From the NCBI GenBank assembly GCA_025963265.1, contig JAOPUY010000187.1, positions 1 through 5,051 on the forward strand: a stretch of DNA of 5,051 nucleotides. The letters are read 5' to 3'. Positions 1-5,051 of this stretch are shown piece after piece; position 1 is the stretch's first letter, and every line of letters starts with the position of its first letter. This DNA is from Frankiales bacterium. Its GTDB lineage: Bacteria > Actinomycetota > Actinomycetes > Mycobacteriales > Jatrophihabitantaceae. The notes under the pieces were generated by a model. That model saw only the letters and a program-made list of their open reading frames with translations, made no database searches and had not been told where the DNA came from. The position numbers and the translations under genes are program-made.

Positions 1-622
1 GCACGATCTTGATGATCGTCTTCCACTTGGGCACCCCCAGCGCGTAGGAGGCCTCCCGCAGTTCGTTCGGCACTAGCTTGAGCATTTCCTCCGTCGTGCG
101 GACGACGACCGGAATCATCAGCATCACCAGGGCCAGTGAGACCAGCCAGCCGGCTCGTTGGCCGTGGAAGGTGGTGATGAACACCGCGTAGATGAACAGC
201 GCCGCGACGATCGAGGGGATACCGGTCAGGATGTCGACCATGAACGTCGTCATCCGGGCCAGCGGGCCGCGCCCGTACTCGACTAGGTAGACCGCGACCA
301 ACAACGCGATCGGCACCGAGATGACGGTGCAGATCAGCACCTGCTCGAGCGTGCCGATGATGGCGTGCAGCACGCCGCCGCCCGGGTTGCGATAGGTGAT
401 GTTGCGCTGGCTGCTGGTGAACCAGCCGCTGCTCAACAGAGCGTGGATTCCGCGGTCGATCACCGTGTAGAGCAACCAGATGAGCGGGATCAGCGCGATG
501 GCGAACGACGCGCAGACCAGGGTGGTCGCCGTGCGGTCCTTCACCTTGCGCAGTCCCGAGCCGGGCGAGCTCGAGAGGAAGGATCCCGGCTGGCCGGTGT
601 CCGGCGAGGCCAGGGCGGTCAT
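1..622 (-). CDS. pstA: Phosphate ABC transporter permease PstA (3' end outside window)
   Basis: One of the two membrane subunits of the PstSCAB high-affinity phosphate importer; with PstC it forms the channel in the cytoplasmic membrane, driven by the ATPase PstB. I translated 207 codons from the ATG at 622 to the left edge; family members are about 280-310 residues, so roughly the last third is missing. A short polar N-terminus (about residues 1-30) is followed by hydrophobic segments at about 35-55, 86-114, 128-150 and 158-175. The ABC-permease EAA loop that contacts the ATPase starts near residue 189 (REASYALGVPKW) and runs off the edge. The start is supported by AGAGGAG at 635-629, six bases upstream. 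It lies 28 bp after the pstC stop, so the two are surely co-transcribed. Assigning PstA rather than PstC rests on gene order and on the VDILTGIPSIVAA segment typical of PstA. Confidence 0.95.
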   Translation of the reverse strand, partial: MTALASPDTGQPGSFLSSSPGSGLRKVKDRTATTLVCASFAIALIPLIWLLYTVIDRGIHALLSSGWFTSSQRNITYRNPGGGVLHAIIGTLEQVLICTVISVPIALLVAVYLVEYGRGPLARMTTFMVDILTGIPSIVAALFIYAVFITTFHGQRAGWLVSLALVMLMIPVVVRTTEEMLKLVPNELREASYALGVPKWKTIIKIV

Positions 623-651
623 GACTGACTCCTCTTCGCGTGAGCGCTCAT
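619..651 (-). other. Possible 10-codon bridging ORF between pstC and pstA
   Basis: The pstC stop and an ATG overlap as TGATG (653-649). The resulting frame encodes MSAHAKRSQS and stops at a TGA (621-619) that overlaps the pstA start codon as ATGA. An AAGGAG at 665-660 lies eight bases upstream of this ATG. The arrangement could pass ribosomes from pstC to pstA. The peptide has no recognisable feature, and an ORF this short can arise by chance, so it is recorded as a possible coupling element rather than a gene. Confidence 0.25.
629..635 (-). promoter_or_regulatory. Ribosome binding site of pstA
   Basis: The minus strand reads AGAGGAG, then six bases, then the ATG at 622. This is a strong Shine-Dalgarno match with good spacing and fixes the pstA start. 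It lies inside a 10-codon ORF that bridges the pstC stop and the pstA start. Confidence 0.8.
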
Positions 652-1853
652 CAGGAGAACTCCTTACGACGGTTGACGACTGCTCGAGCGGCCGCGTTGA
701 CCGCGAACGTCAGGATGAACAGCACCAGGCCGGCGGCGATGAAGGCGCCGGTCTGCTTGGGGCTGTTGAACTCCGAGGCATTGTTGGCGATCTTGGAGGC
801 GAAGGTCTCGCCGCCATTGAAGATCGACCACGAGAACGGCCCGGTGTTGGCGACCTTCGACAGGATCAGCGAGATCGCGATCGTCTCGCCCAGCGCGCGG
901 CCCAGGCCGAGCATGGCGCCGCTGACCAAGCCGGGGCGACCGTAAGGCAGCACCGCGAGCCGGATCATCTCCCACCGGGTGGCGCCCAGGGCCCAGGCGG
1001 CCTCGATGTTGGCCCGCGGGGTGCGCTCGAAGACGTCGCGGGCGATGGCCGTGACGATCGGCAAGATCATGATCGCGAGCACCACGCCGCCGGTGAAGAC
1101 CGTTCCCTGCTTGACGTTGTAGTCCTTGAACAGCGGGAACCAGCCGAAGTGATCGGTCACGAAGTCGGCGACCGGCTGGATCTTCGGGGCGAGCACGGTG
1201 ATGCCCCAGACGCCGTAGATGATGGACGGGATCGCGGCCAGCAGATCGATCACGTAGGCCACTGGGCGGGCCAGCCGCTTGGGCGAGTACTCCGAGATGA
1301 ACAGCGCGATGCCGATGGCGACCGGCACTGAGAGCACCATCGCGAGCACCGAGATGAGGATGGTCGTCCAGAGCAGCGGCAGCACGCCGAAGTTCAGAAC
1401 CGCGCCGTCGACGTCCCAACTGCGCGAGGTCAGGAAGTTCGCTTTGTCATTGGCAATGGCCGGTATGGCCTTGATGAGCAGGAAGACAGCGACCAGGCCG
1501 ATGAGCAGGACTACGAAGAGTCCGGCGCCCTCGGACAGTCCGCGAAACACCCGATCCCCGATGCGCCCGCGGCCGCCAGGACCGCCGAGCGAGGTCTCGC
1601 CGGCGCCGAAGACTGGCGGCAGGTCGTCCGAGGTGGCGATTCCGGCGGGCTCGACTGAGCCGATCACCGGGTGGTTGCTGAAGTCGCTGCCGGAGTCGGC
1701 GTCCGGGAGGTCCTCGTCGATGCTGAGTTGTTCGCGGGCCTCGAGTTGCTCGGAGATCACCTCGAGCGGATCCGACACGGCTGGCTGGTCGCCGGCGTCA
1801 GCACCACTGGACTGCCGGGGAGTGCGATCTGTCATGCTCTCTCGTTCTGGCAT
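651..1853 (-). CDS. pstC: Phosphate ABC transporter permease PstC
   Basis: Membrane subunit of the PstSCAB phosphate importer, partner of PstA. From the ATG at 1853 it is 400 residues. About 100 N-terminal residues are cytoplasmic, acidic and low in complexity (16 Asp/Glu against 4 Arg in the first 60). Hydrophobic segments then lie at about 109-129, 155-184, 197-220, 252-270, 306-332 and 369-389. The EAA loop that docks on PstB is clear at about 284-303 (EAAWALGATRWEMI, then LP). Family members are commonly 300-340 residues, so the N-terminus is unusually long. The chosen start has GGAG at 1865-1862, eight bases upstream. An in-frame ATG at 1835 (394 residues, weak GAGAG upstream) is an alternative; a TTG at 1895 has no ribosome binding site. 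It lies 111 bp after pstS and 28 bp before pstA, in one operon. Confidence 0.95.
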   Translation of the reverse strand: MPERESMTDRTPRQSSGADAGDQPAVSDPLEVISEQLEAREQLSIDEDLPDADSGSDFSNHPVIGSVEPAGIATSDDLPPVFGAGETSLGGPGGRGRIGDRVFRGLSEGAGLFVVLLIGLVAVFLLIKAIPAIANDKANFLTSRSWDVDGAVLNFGVLPLLWTTILISVLAMVLSVPVAIGIALFISEYSPKRLARPVAYVIDLLAAIPSIIYGVWGITVLAPKIQPVADFVTDHFGWFPLFKDYNVKQGTVFTGGVVLAIMILPIVTAIARDVFERTPRANIEAAWALGATRWEMIRLAVLPYGRPGLVSGAMLGLGRALGETIAISLILSKVANTGPFSWSIFNGGETFASKIANNASEFNSPKQTGAFIAAGLVLFILTFAVNAAARAVVNRRKEFS

Positions 1854-1861
1854 AGTCGAGG

Positions 1862-1865
1862 CTCC
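1862..1865 (-). promoter_or_regulatory. Ribosome binding site deciding the pstC start
   Basis: GGAG on the minus strand, eight bases before the ATG at 1853. It favours that start over the TTG at 1895, which would begin inside the intercistronic hairpin, and over the ATG at 1835. The hairpin ends at 1879, only 13 bases upstream of this site. Confidence 0.6.
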
Positions 1866-1878
1866 ATTTCGCGAGGAA

Positions 1879-1922
1879 CCCCGCCGGAAGACCAACGCGT
1901 TAGCGGTGGTCGTCCGGCGGGG
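1879..1922 (-). promoter_or_regulatory. Long intercistronic hairpin between pstS and pstC
   Basis: In the transcript, 1922-1907 pairs with 1894-1879 over 16 positions with a single mismatch (1912/1889). After one further mismatch, three more pairs (1905-1903 with 1898-1896) close a four-base loop. The outer half is almost all G-C (CCCCGCCGGA with its complement), so the fold should be very stable. It begins 42 bases after the pstS stop. No U-run follows (the next transcript bases are UUCCUCGCG), so it is not a classical intrinsic terminator. Likely roles are partial termination or a 3' stabilising/processing element that keeps pstS mRNA in excess over pstCA. The structure is seen directly; the role is inferred. 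Confidence 0.7.
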
Positions 1923-1926
1923 TCAT
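1900..1926 (-). other. Possible 8-codon ORF inside the pstS-pstC hairpin
   Basis: An ATG at 1926 opens a frame encoding MTPPDDHR and ends at a TAA (1902-1900) in the hairpin loop. Its codons cover the whole 5' arm of the hairpin, so a translating ribosome would prevent the fold. No convincing Shine-Dalgarno sequence precedes it, and its length is compatible with chance. It is recorded because its position fits a leader-type switch, not because expression is demonstrated. Confidence 0.15.
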
Positions 1927-1964
1927 CGCTGAATCCGAATCTAGGTGGTGACTGTCGGTTTCGT

Positions 1965-3104
1965 CTAGCTGATCGCGGCGATCGCGGACTGCACCTGCGT
2001 CTGGATCGGCGCCGGCAGCGGGGCGTAACCGAGGTCGGTCAAGCTGGCCTGACCGGGGCCCGAGGTGTAGGTCAGGAACGACTTCACCAGTGCGCCGATG
2101 GCCGGGTCGGAGTACTTGGAGCAGACGATCTCGTAGGTGACCAGGATGATCGGGTAGGCGCCCGGGGCCTTGGTCGCGTAGTCGAGCTTGAGCGTCAGGT
2201 CCGCACCGCCGTTGCTGGCGACCTTGGCCGCCGACACCGCGGCACCGGCTGACGCTGCGGTCAGCTCGACCGCTCCGCCGCCGTTGTCGACCTTGGCCGT
2301 GTCGAGGTTTCCGCTGACTGCGTAGGACCACTCGACGTAGCCAATCGCACCCTCAGTCGAGCTGATGGCCTGCTGCACGCCCTGCGAACCGGTCTTGCCC
2401 TGGCCGGCGAAGCCCGCCTTGGACGAGTCCTTGTCCGGAGTGCTGGTGAAGTCGGTCGGGTCGTTGGCCGCGAGGTACTTCTCGAAGTTCTGGGTCGTGC
2501 CCGAGGAGTCGCTGCGGTAGAAGACGGTGATCTTGGTCGAGGGCAGGGACACGCCCGGGTTGATCGCCTTGATCGCCGGGTCGTCCCAGGTGGTGATCTT
2601 GCCCAGGAAGATCTTGGTGATCACGTCGGGGGTCAGGGTCAGGCTGGTGACGCCGTTGACCTTGTAGGCCACCGCGATCGGGCCGGTGACCATCGGCAGG
2701 TCCAGCGCCGGCGAGCCGCAGGCCGCGGTCGCCTTGGTGACCTCGCCCGCGGCCGGGTTCAGCGCGGAGTCAGAGCCGGCGAAGTTGTCCTGCTTGGCGA
2801 TGAAGTTCGACACGCCAGCGCCGGAACCGGTGCCGTTGTAGGTGATCGTCGCGCCGGGGCACTGCTTCTGGTAGTCCTGGATCCACTGAGCGACGGCGTT
2901 GGCCTGAGCGGTCGAGCCCTCAGCCTTCAACGAGCCGGAGGCGCAGGCGACGGCGGCGGTGGAGGCGCTCGCGCTGGTGCTCGCGACTTGGCCTGCGGCG
3001 CTGGTGTCAGTGGAGCCCGAGGAGCTCTTGGAGGAGCCGCAAGCGGTCAGCGCGAGGGCACTCGCCACTAGTCCAGCGGCGATGCCCAGACGATTGATTC
3101 GCAC
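1965..3104 (-). CDS. pstS: Periplasmic-type phosphate-binding lipoprotein PstS
   Basis: Extracellular solute-binding lipoprotein that captures inorganic phosphate and delivers it to PstC/PstA. From the GTG at 3104 it is 379 residues, the usual family size. A lipoprotein signal peptide spans 1-21: Arg2/Arg5, a hydrophobic core, then lipobox LTAC with lipidated Cys22. A Ser/Ala/Thr-rich linker follows (about 23-51). Phosphate-site motifs of the family are visible: GSTAQ (63-67), NGTGSGAG (90-97), GSDSAL (110-115) and RSDSSGTTQNF (197-207), matching the Arg and Ser-Gly-Thr ligands of E. coli PstS. IFLGKITTWDDPAI (165-178) is also typical. AAAGGGA at 3117-3111, six bases upstream, fixes the GTG start; a longer frame from 3227 would read through the PHO box and bury the signal peptide. 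First gene of the pst operon, probably PhoP-activated. Cys54, 82, 129 and 328 in the mature chain could form disulfides. Confidence 0.96.
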   Translation of the reverse strand: MRINRLGIAAGLVASALALTACGSSKSSSGSTDTSAAGQVASTSASASTAAVACASGSLKAEGSTAQANAVAQWIQDYQKQCPGATITYNGTGSGAGVSNFIAKQDNFAGSDSALNPAAGEVTKATAACGSPALDLPMVTGPIAVAYKVNGVTSLTLTPDVITKIFLGKITTWDDPAIKAINPGVSLPSTKITVFYRSDSSGTTQNFEKYLAANDPTDFTSTPDKDSSKAGFAGQGKTGSQGVQQAISSTEGAIGYVEWSYAVSGNLDTAKVDNGGGAVELTAASAGAAVSAAKVASNGGADLTLKLDYATKAPGAYPIILVTYEIVCSKYSDPAIGALVKSFLTYTSGPGQASLTDLGYAPLPAPIQTQVQSAIAAIS

Positions 3105-3110
3105 CTGTAG

Positions 3111-3117
3111 TCCCTTT
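3111..3117 (-). promoter_or_regulatory. Ribosome binding site of pstS
   Basis: AAAGGGA on the minus strand, six bases before the GTG at 3104. It selects this GTG, which directly precedes an Arg-containing lipoprotein signal peptide, over the longer in-frame extension. Confidence 0.75.
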
Positions 3118-3151
3118 CGTTTGGATGCTGCAGTCGAGTTGTCGAGACAGG

Positions 3152-3157
3152 ACGTTA
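3152..3157 (-). promoter_or_regulatory. Probable -10 element of the pstS promoter
   Basis: The minus strand reads TAACGT, fitting the actinobacterial TANNNT pattern. It lies 27 bases downstream of the PHO box and about 48 bases upstream of the pstS start codon. No good -35 hexamer lies at 16-18 bases spacing (CCCTTT at 3180-3175), as expected for an activator-dependent promoter. This is inferred from pattern and position only. Confidence 0.4.
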
Positions 3158-3184
3158 AGCAGCCCAGATGGATGAAAGGGGGGA

Positions 3185-3206
3185 GCCGGATGAACGGAAG
3201 GTGAAC
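3185..3206 (-). promoter_or_regulatory. PHO box (PhoP operator) upstream of pstS
   Basis: Two adjacent 11-nt direct repeat units on the minus strand: GTTCACCTTCC (3206-3196) and GTTCATCCGGC (3195-3185). Both carry the GTTCAYC core of the direct repeat unit bound by actinobacterial PhoP, the phosphate-starvation response regulator. The position, about 80-100 bases before pstS and just upstream of a -10-like hexamer, fits activation under phosphate limitation. The regulator gene itself is not in the window. A further heptamer lies upstream at 3261-3255. Confidence 0.8.
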
Positions 3207-3250
3207 GGAGGGCCCACTCTTGGCCACGCTCGGGTGGTGCGCACGTGGCG

Positions 3251-3261
3251 GCTAGGTGAAC
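3251..3261 (-). promoter_or_regulatory. Isolated upstream PHO-type heptamer
   Basis: GTTCACCTAGC on the minus strand shares the exact GTTCACC core of the first PHO box unit. It begins 55 bases upstream of it, exactly five 11-nt periods, so it faces the same side of the helix. It stands alone: the intervening 11-nt blocks do not match the core. It lies 27 bases downstream of the mshD stop and could be an auxiliary PhoP site or chance. Confidence 0.35.
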
Positions 3262-3288
3262 ACCGGCCGGGCTAGCTGGCGCGCTGGC

Positions 3289-4224
3289 TCAGTGCTGGGA
3301 ATACTGCACGTCCGCTGAGAACGTGGTGAAGCCCAGCCGGCGGTACAACTGGACCGCGGTCGTGTTGGATTCATCGACGTAGAGCAGCACGGTCTCCAGC
3401 TGCTGGTCGATCAGGTGGCGCAGCCCGGCCAGGAGCAGCGACTTGCCGAGCCGCATCCCTTGAGCGCGCGGGGCCACGCCGATGACGTAGACCTCGCCCA
3501 GCGGCTGCGGCCCGTCGCGATGGACCTTCGTCCAGTGAAATCCCAGCAATTCCGGGCCCCGCACGGCCAGCAAGAAGCCGGCCGGGTCGAACCAGTCCGA
3601 ATTGATCCGCTCGGTGAGCTCGGACTGAGTCCAGCTGCCCTGCTCGGGGTGCGTGGCGAAGGCGGCCGCGTTCACCGCTAGCCAGGCCTCGTCGTCCTGG
3701 CCCGGCACGAAGGAGCGCAGACTGACGCCGGGTGGTAGGACCAGCTCGCCGTCGGTGAGCGAGGGCTCGCCCGCCAGCGGCCGGCGCAGCTGGAACAGCG
3801 TGCGAGTGGCAGTGAAGCCGGCGGCTTTCGCCGCCTGATGCACCGGACTGTGCTCGCCGTGGGCCCACACCTGGACTGTGGAAGCGGTGACCTCGCGCTC
3901 GATCAGCCGCAGCGACTCGGCCAAGAGGGTGCCGGCCAGTGCGGCTGAGCCTTGGCCGGCGGTGATCAACTCGATGCCGGTCACGGGCCGCGGGTCGTCG
4001 CCCTCGGCTGGCTGCTCGCTGACTTGGGCATAGCCCACGATGCTGGCGGTGTCGTCGGTGATCAGCACATGCTGGACGTCGGCCGAGCCAAGGTTGAGCA
4101 GCGCCTGCTCGCTCAGTTGCGGGCTGTCAGCAGCGTCCGGCGCGCTGGAAACCAGGCGCCGGACGGCTGCTGCTTGTTCGGGTGATAACGCTGCGGGCGA
4201 GTACGGAGTTGGCTCAGACGTCAC
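3289..4224 (-). CDS. mshD: Mycothiol synthase MshD (GNAT acetyltransferase)
   Basis: Catalyses the last step of mycothiol synthesis: acetyl-CoA-dependent N-acetylation of the cysteinyl amine of Cys-GlcN-Ins (EC 2.3.1.189), in the cytoplasm. The 311 residues match the family length and its tandem GNAT layout. The degenerate N-terminal domain spans about 10-148. The active C-terminal domain, about 165-311, contains [15 protein letters not shown] (185-199), [12 protein letters not shown] (210-221), GFHWTKVH (228-235), then [10 protein letters not shown] and the acetyl-CoA pyrophosphate loop [11 protein letters not shown] (243-263). The C-terminal strand-helix is [19 protein letters not shown] (281-299). 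These blocks are characteristic of MshD rather than generic GNATs. The GTG start overlaps the glnR stop (GTGA), and only a weak GAGGCGG lies upstream, so translation is probably coupled. No convincing terminator follows, so some read-through into pstS is possible. Confidence 0.93.
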   Translation of the reverse strand: MTSEPTPYSPAALSPEQAAAVRRLVSSAPDAADSPQLSEQALLNLGSADVQHVLITDDTASIVGYAQVSEQPAEGDDPRPVTGIELITAGQGSAALAGTLLAESLRLIEREVTASTVQVWAHGEHSPVHQAAKAAGFTATRTLFQLRRPLAGEPSLTDGELVLPPGVSLRSFVPGQDDEAWLAVNAAAFATHPEQGSWTQSELTERINSDWFDPAGFLLAVRGPELLGFHWTKVHRDGPQPLGEVYVIGVAPRAQGMRLGKSLLLAGLRHLIDQQLETVLLYVDESNTTAVQLYRRLGFTTFSADVQYSQH

Positions 4225-5021
4225 GCCTGAACGGTAGCCGCCTCGTCCTCGCTGAAGCCGACCGCGTTGGTGTCGTTGGCGCCTTCGGAGTAGTCAGACT
4301 CATCTTCCATGTCGACGAGGTCGACATCGGCCAGGCCGCGGCTGCGCAGGCCCGGCTCGGCGGGCTTGACGAACTTGTAGCCGACGTTGCGCACGGTGCC
4401 GATCATGGCCTCGTACTCGGCGCCGAGCTTGGCCCGCAGCCGACGCACGTGCACGTCGACCGTGCGGGTGCCGCCGAAGTAGTCATAGCCCCAGACTTCC
4501 TGGAGCAGGTGCGAGCGGGAGAAGACCCGGCCCGGGTGCTGGGCCAGGAACTTCAGCAGCTCGAACTCTTTGTAGGTCAAGTCGAGGGTGCCGGACTTCA
4601 GCTTGGCCGTGTACGTCGACTCCTCGATGGTCAGGTCGCCGACCTTGACCAGTCCGGGCTCGCCGTCGACCACCGAGCTGCGGCGCGCCAGCGCCAGGCG
4701 CAGTCGGGCGTCGACTTCGGCCGGACCGGCGGTGTCGAGCAGCAAGTCGTCCACGGCCCAGTCGGCCGAGAGCGCAACCAGGCCGCCTTCCTTGAGGACG
4801 ACGACGATCGGCAGAGCTAACTCGGCGGTGGCCAGCACCTTGGTGAACGCGCGGGCGCCAGCGAGGTTGAAGCGGGCGTCGATGAGCACCGCGTCCGCGT
4901 TGGAGGTGAGCAGCGGGCTTACGTCGAACTCGGAAACGGTGACCTGGTGGCCGAGCAGGCCCAACGCAGGCAATACCTCGGTGGTCGGCTGAGCTGCGGT
5001 GGTGAGAAGGACGAGATCCAT
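4221..5021 (-). CDS. glnR: OmpR-family orphan response regulator, GlnR type
   Basis: DNA-binding regulator resembling GlnR, the global nitrogen-metabolism regulator of actinobacteria (Rv0818 in M. tuberculosis). The atypical receiver domain covers about 1-112. It keeps the would-be phosphoacceptor Asp48 (AVLIDAR) but has Thr7-Thr8 where normal receivers carry the acidic metal-binding pair. GlnR proteins are known to dimerise without phosphorylation through such receivers. The characteristic [11 protein letters not shown] block lies at 78-88. The winged-helix domain covers about 124-220: [20 protein letters not shown], then [20 protein letters not shown] with recognition helix [13 protein letters not shown] (188-200) and wing TVRNVGYKF (209-217). 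A variable acidic tail follows (221-266). GGGAGG at 5032-5027, five bases upstream, fixes the ATG. No histidine kinase gene is adjacent within the window. The stop overlaps the mshD start. Its promoter lies mostly beyond the right edge. Confidence 0.88.
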   Translation of the reverse strand: MDLVLLTTAAQPTTEVLPALGLLGHQVTVSEFDVSPLLTSNADAVLIDARFNLAGARAFTKVLATAELALPIVVVLKEGGLVALSADWAVDDLLLDTAGPAEVDARLRLALARRSSVVDGEPGLVKVGDLTIEESTYTAKLKSGTLDLTYKEFELLKFLAQHPGRVFSRSHLLQEVWGYDYFGGTRTVDVHVRRLRAKLGAEYEAMIGTVRNVGYKFVKPAEPGLRSRGLADVDLVDMEDESDYSEGANDTNAVGFSEDEAATVQA

Positions 5022-5026
5022 GAGTG

Positions 5027-5032
5027 CCTCCC
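5027..5032 (-). promoter_or_regulatory. Ribosome binding site of glnR
   Basis: GGGAGG on the minus strand, five bases before the ATG at 5021. This strong site fixes the start. Only 19 further bases upstream are in the window, and they show no promoter element. Confidence 0.8.
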
Positions 5033-5051
5033 GGCTGGCGGGTAGTTTCGA

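Noticed and set aside
480..1331. Long plus-strand open frame (283 codons) opposite pstA and pstC
   Set aside because: The translation is rich in Arg, Asp, Gly and Glu with no domain, as expected from the antisense of a high-GC gene. The minus strand encodes clear PstA and PstC here.
1854..1895. Longer PstC start at a TTG at 1895
   Set aside because: The TTG lies in the hairpin loop with no Shine-Dalgarno upstream, whereas the ATG at 1853 has GGAG eight bases upstream.
1279..1932. Plus-strand open frame of 217 codons opposite the pstC N-terminus
   Set aside because: Ser/Pro/Arg-rich antisense shadow without a domain; it also crosses the intercistronic hairpin.
3133..3146. Short direct repeat GTCGAG-tt-GTCGAG in the pstS 5' leader
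   Set aside because: Six-base units with one spacing and no known binding protein; too short to separate from chance.
3105..3227. 41-residue N-terminal extension of PstS from a GTG at 3227
   Set aside because: It would read through the PHO box and -10 element and place 41 residues before the lipoprotein signal peptide. The GTG at 3104 has a good ribosome binding site.
3223..3249. Inverted repeat GCCACG...CGTGGC downstream of mshD as a terminator
   Set aside because: Only six pairs with a 15-base loop and no U-run. It could be chance in GC-rich DNA, so no terminator is called after mshD.
4182..4820. Plus-strand open frame of 212 codons opposite glnR
   Set aside because: Antisense shadow of a conserved winged-helix gene; its translation has no recognisable fold or start signals.
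1..5051. Search for a novel defence, mobile or RNA-based system
   Set aside because: All five coding regions belong to well-known families in conserved order. No transposase, integrase, repeat array, tRNA or rRNA is visible, and the gaps are accounted for by regulatory elements.

Overview
The window is typical chromosomal DNA of a high-GC actinobacterium. The evidence is a strongly G/C-biased third codon position, GTG starts, Shine-Dalgarno sequences rich in GGAG, and a mycothiol synthase gene; mycothiol is the actinobacterial low-molecular-weight thiol. I cannot place it below phylum or class level from this sequence. All five genes lie on the minus strand, so transcription runs from high to low coordinates.

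Layout in transcription order: (1) 5021-4221, an orphan OmpR-family response regulator of the GlnR type; (2) 4224-3289, mshD, whose GTG start overlaps the glnR stop by four bases (GTGA); (3) a 184-bp intergenic region (3288-3105) with a PhoP-type PHO box made of 11-nt direct repeats, a probable -10 element and a good ribosome binding site; (4) 3104-1965, pstS, a phosphate-binding lipoprotein; (5) a 111-bp gap with a long, nearly perfect hairpin (1922-1879); (6) 1853-651, pstC, a phosphate permease subunit with an unusually long acidic N-terminus; (7) 622 to beyond the left edge, pstA, the second permease subunit, cut after 207 codons. pstB is expected just beyond the left edge but cannot be seen.

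Functionally there are two units. glnR-mshD is translationally coupled and pairs a nitrogen-metabolism regulator with the last enzyme of mycothiol synthesis. pstS-pstC-pstA(-pstB) is the high-affinity phosphate ABC importer, apparently switched on by PhoP under phosphate starvation through the PHO box. The hairpin after pstS probably gives high expression of the binding protein relative to the membrane subunits. A glnR-mshD-pst/pho neighbourhood resembles the Rv0818-Rv0819-phoT arrangement of Mycobacterium tuberculosis.

I found no mobile element, CRISPR array, RNA gene or unknown multi-gene system. The points worth a second look are regulatory: the phased PHO heptamers, the pstS-pstC hairpin with a tiny ORF inside it, a 10-codon ORF bridging pstC and pstA, and the acidic PstC N-terminus.
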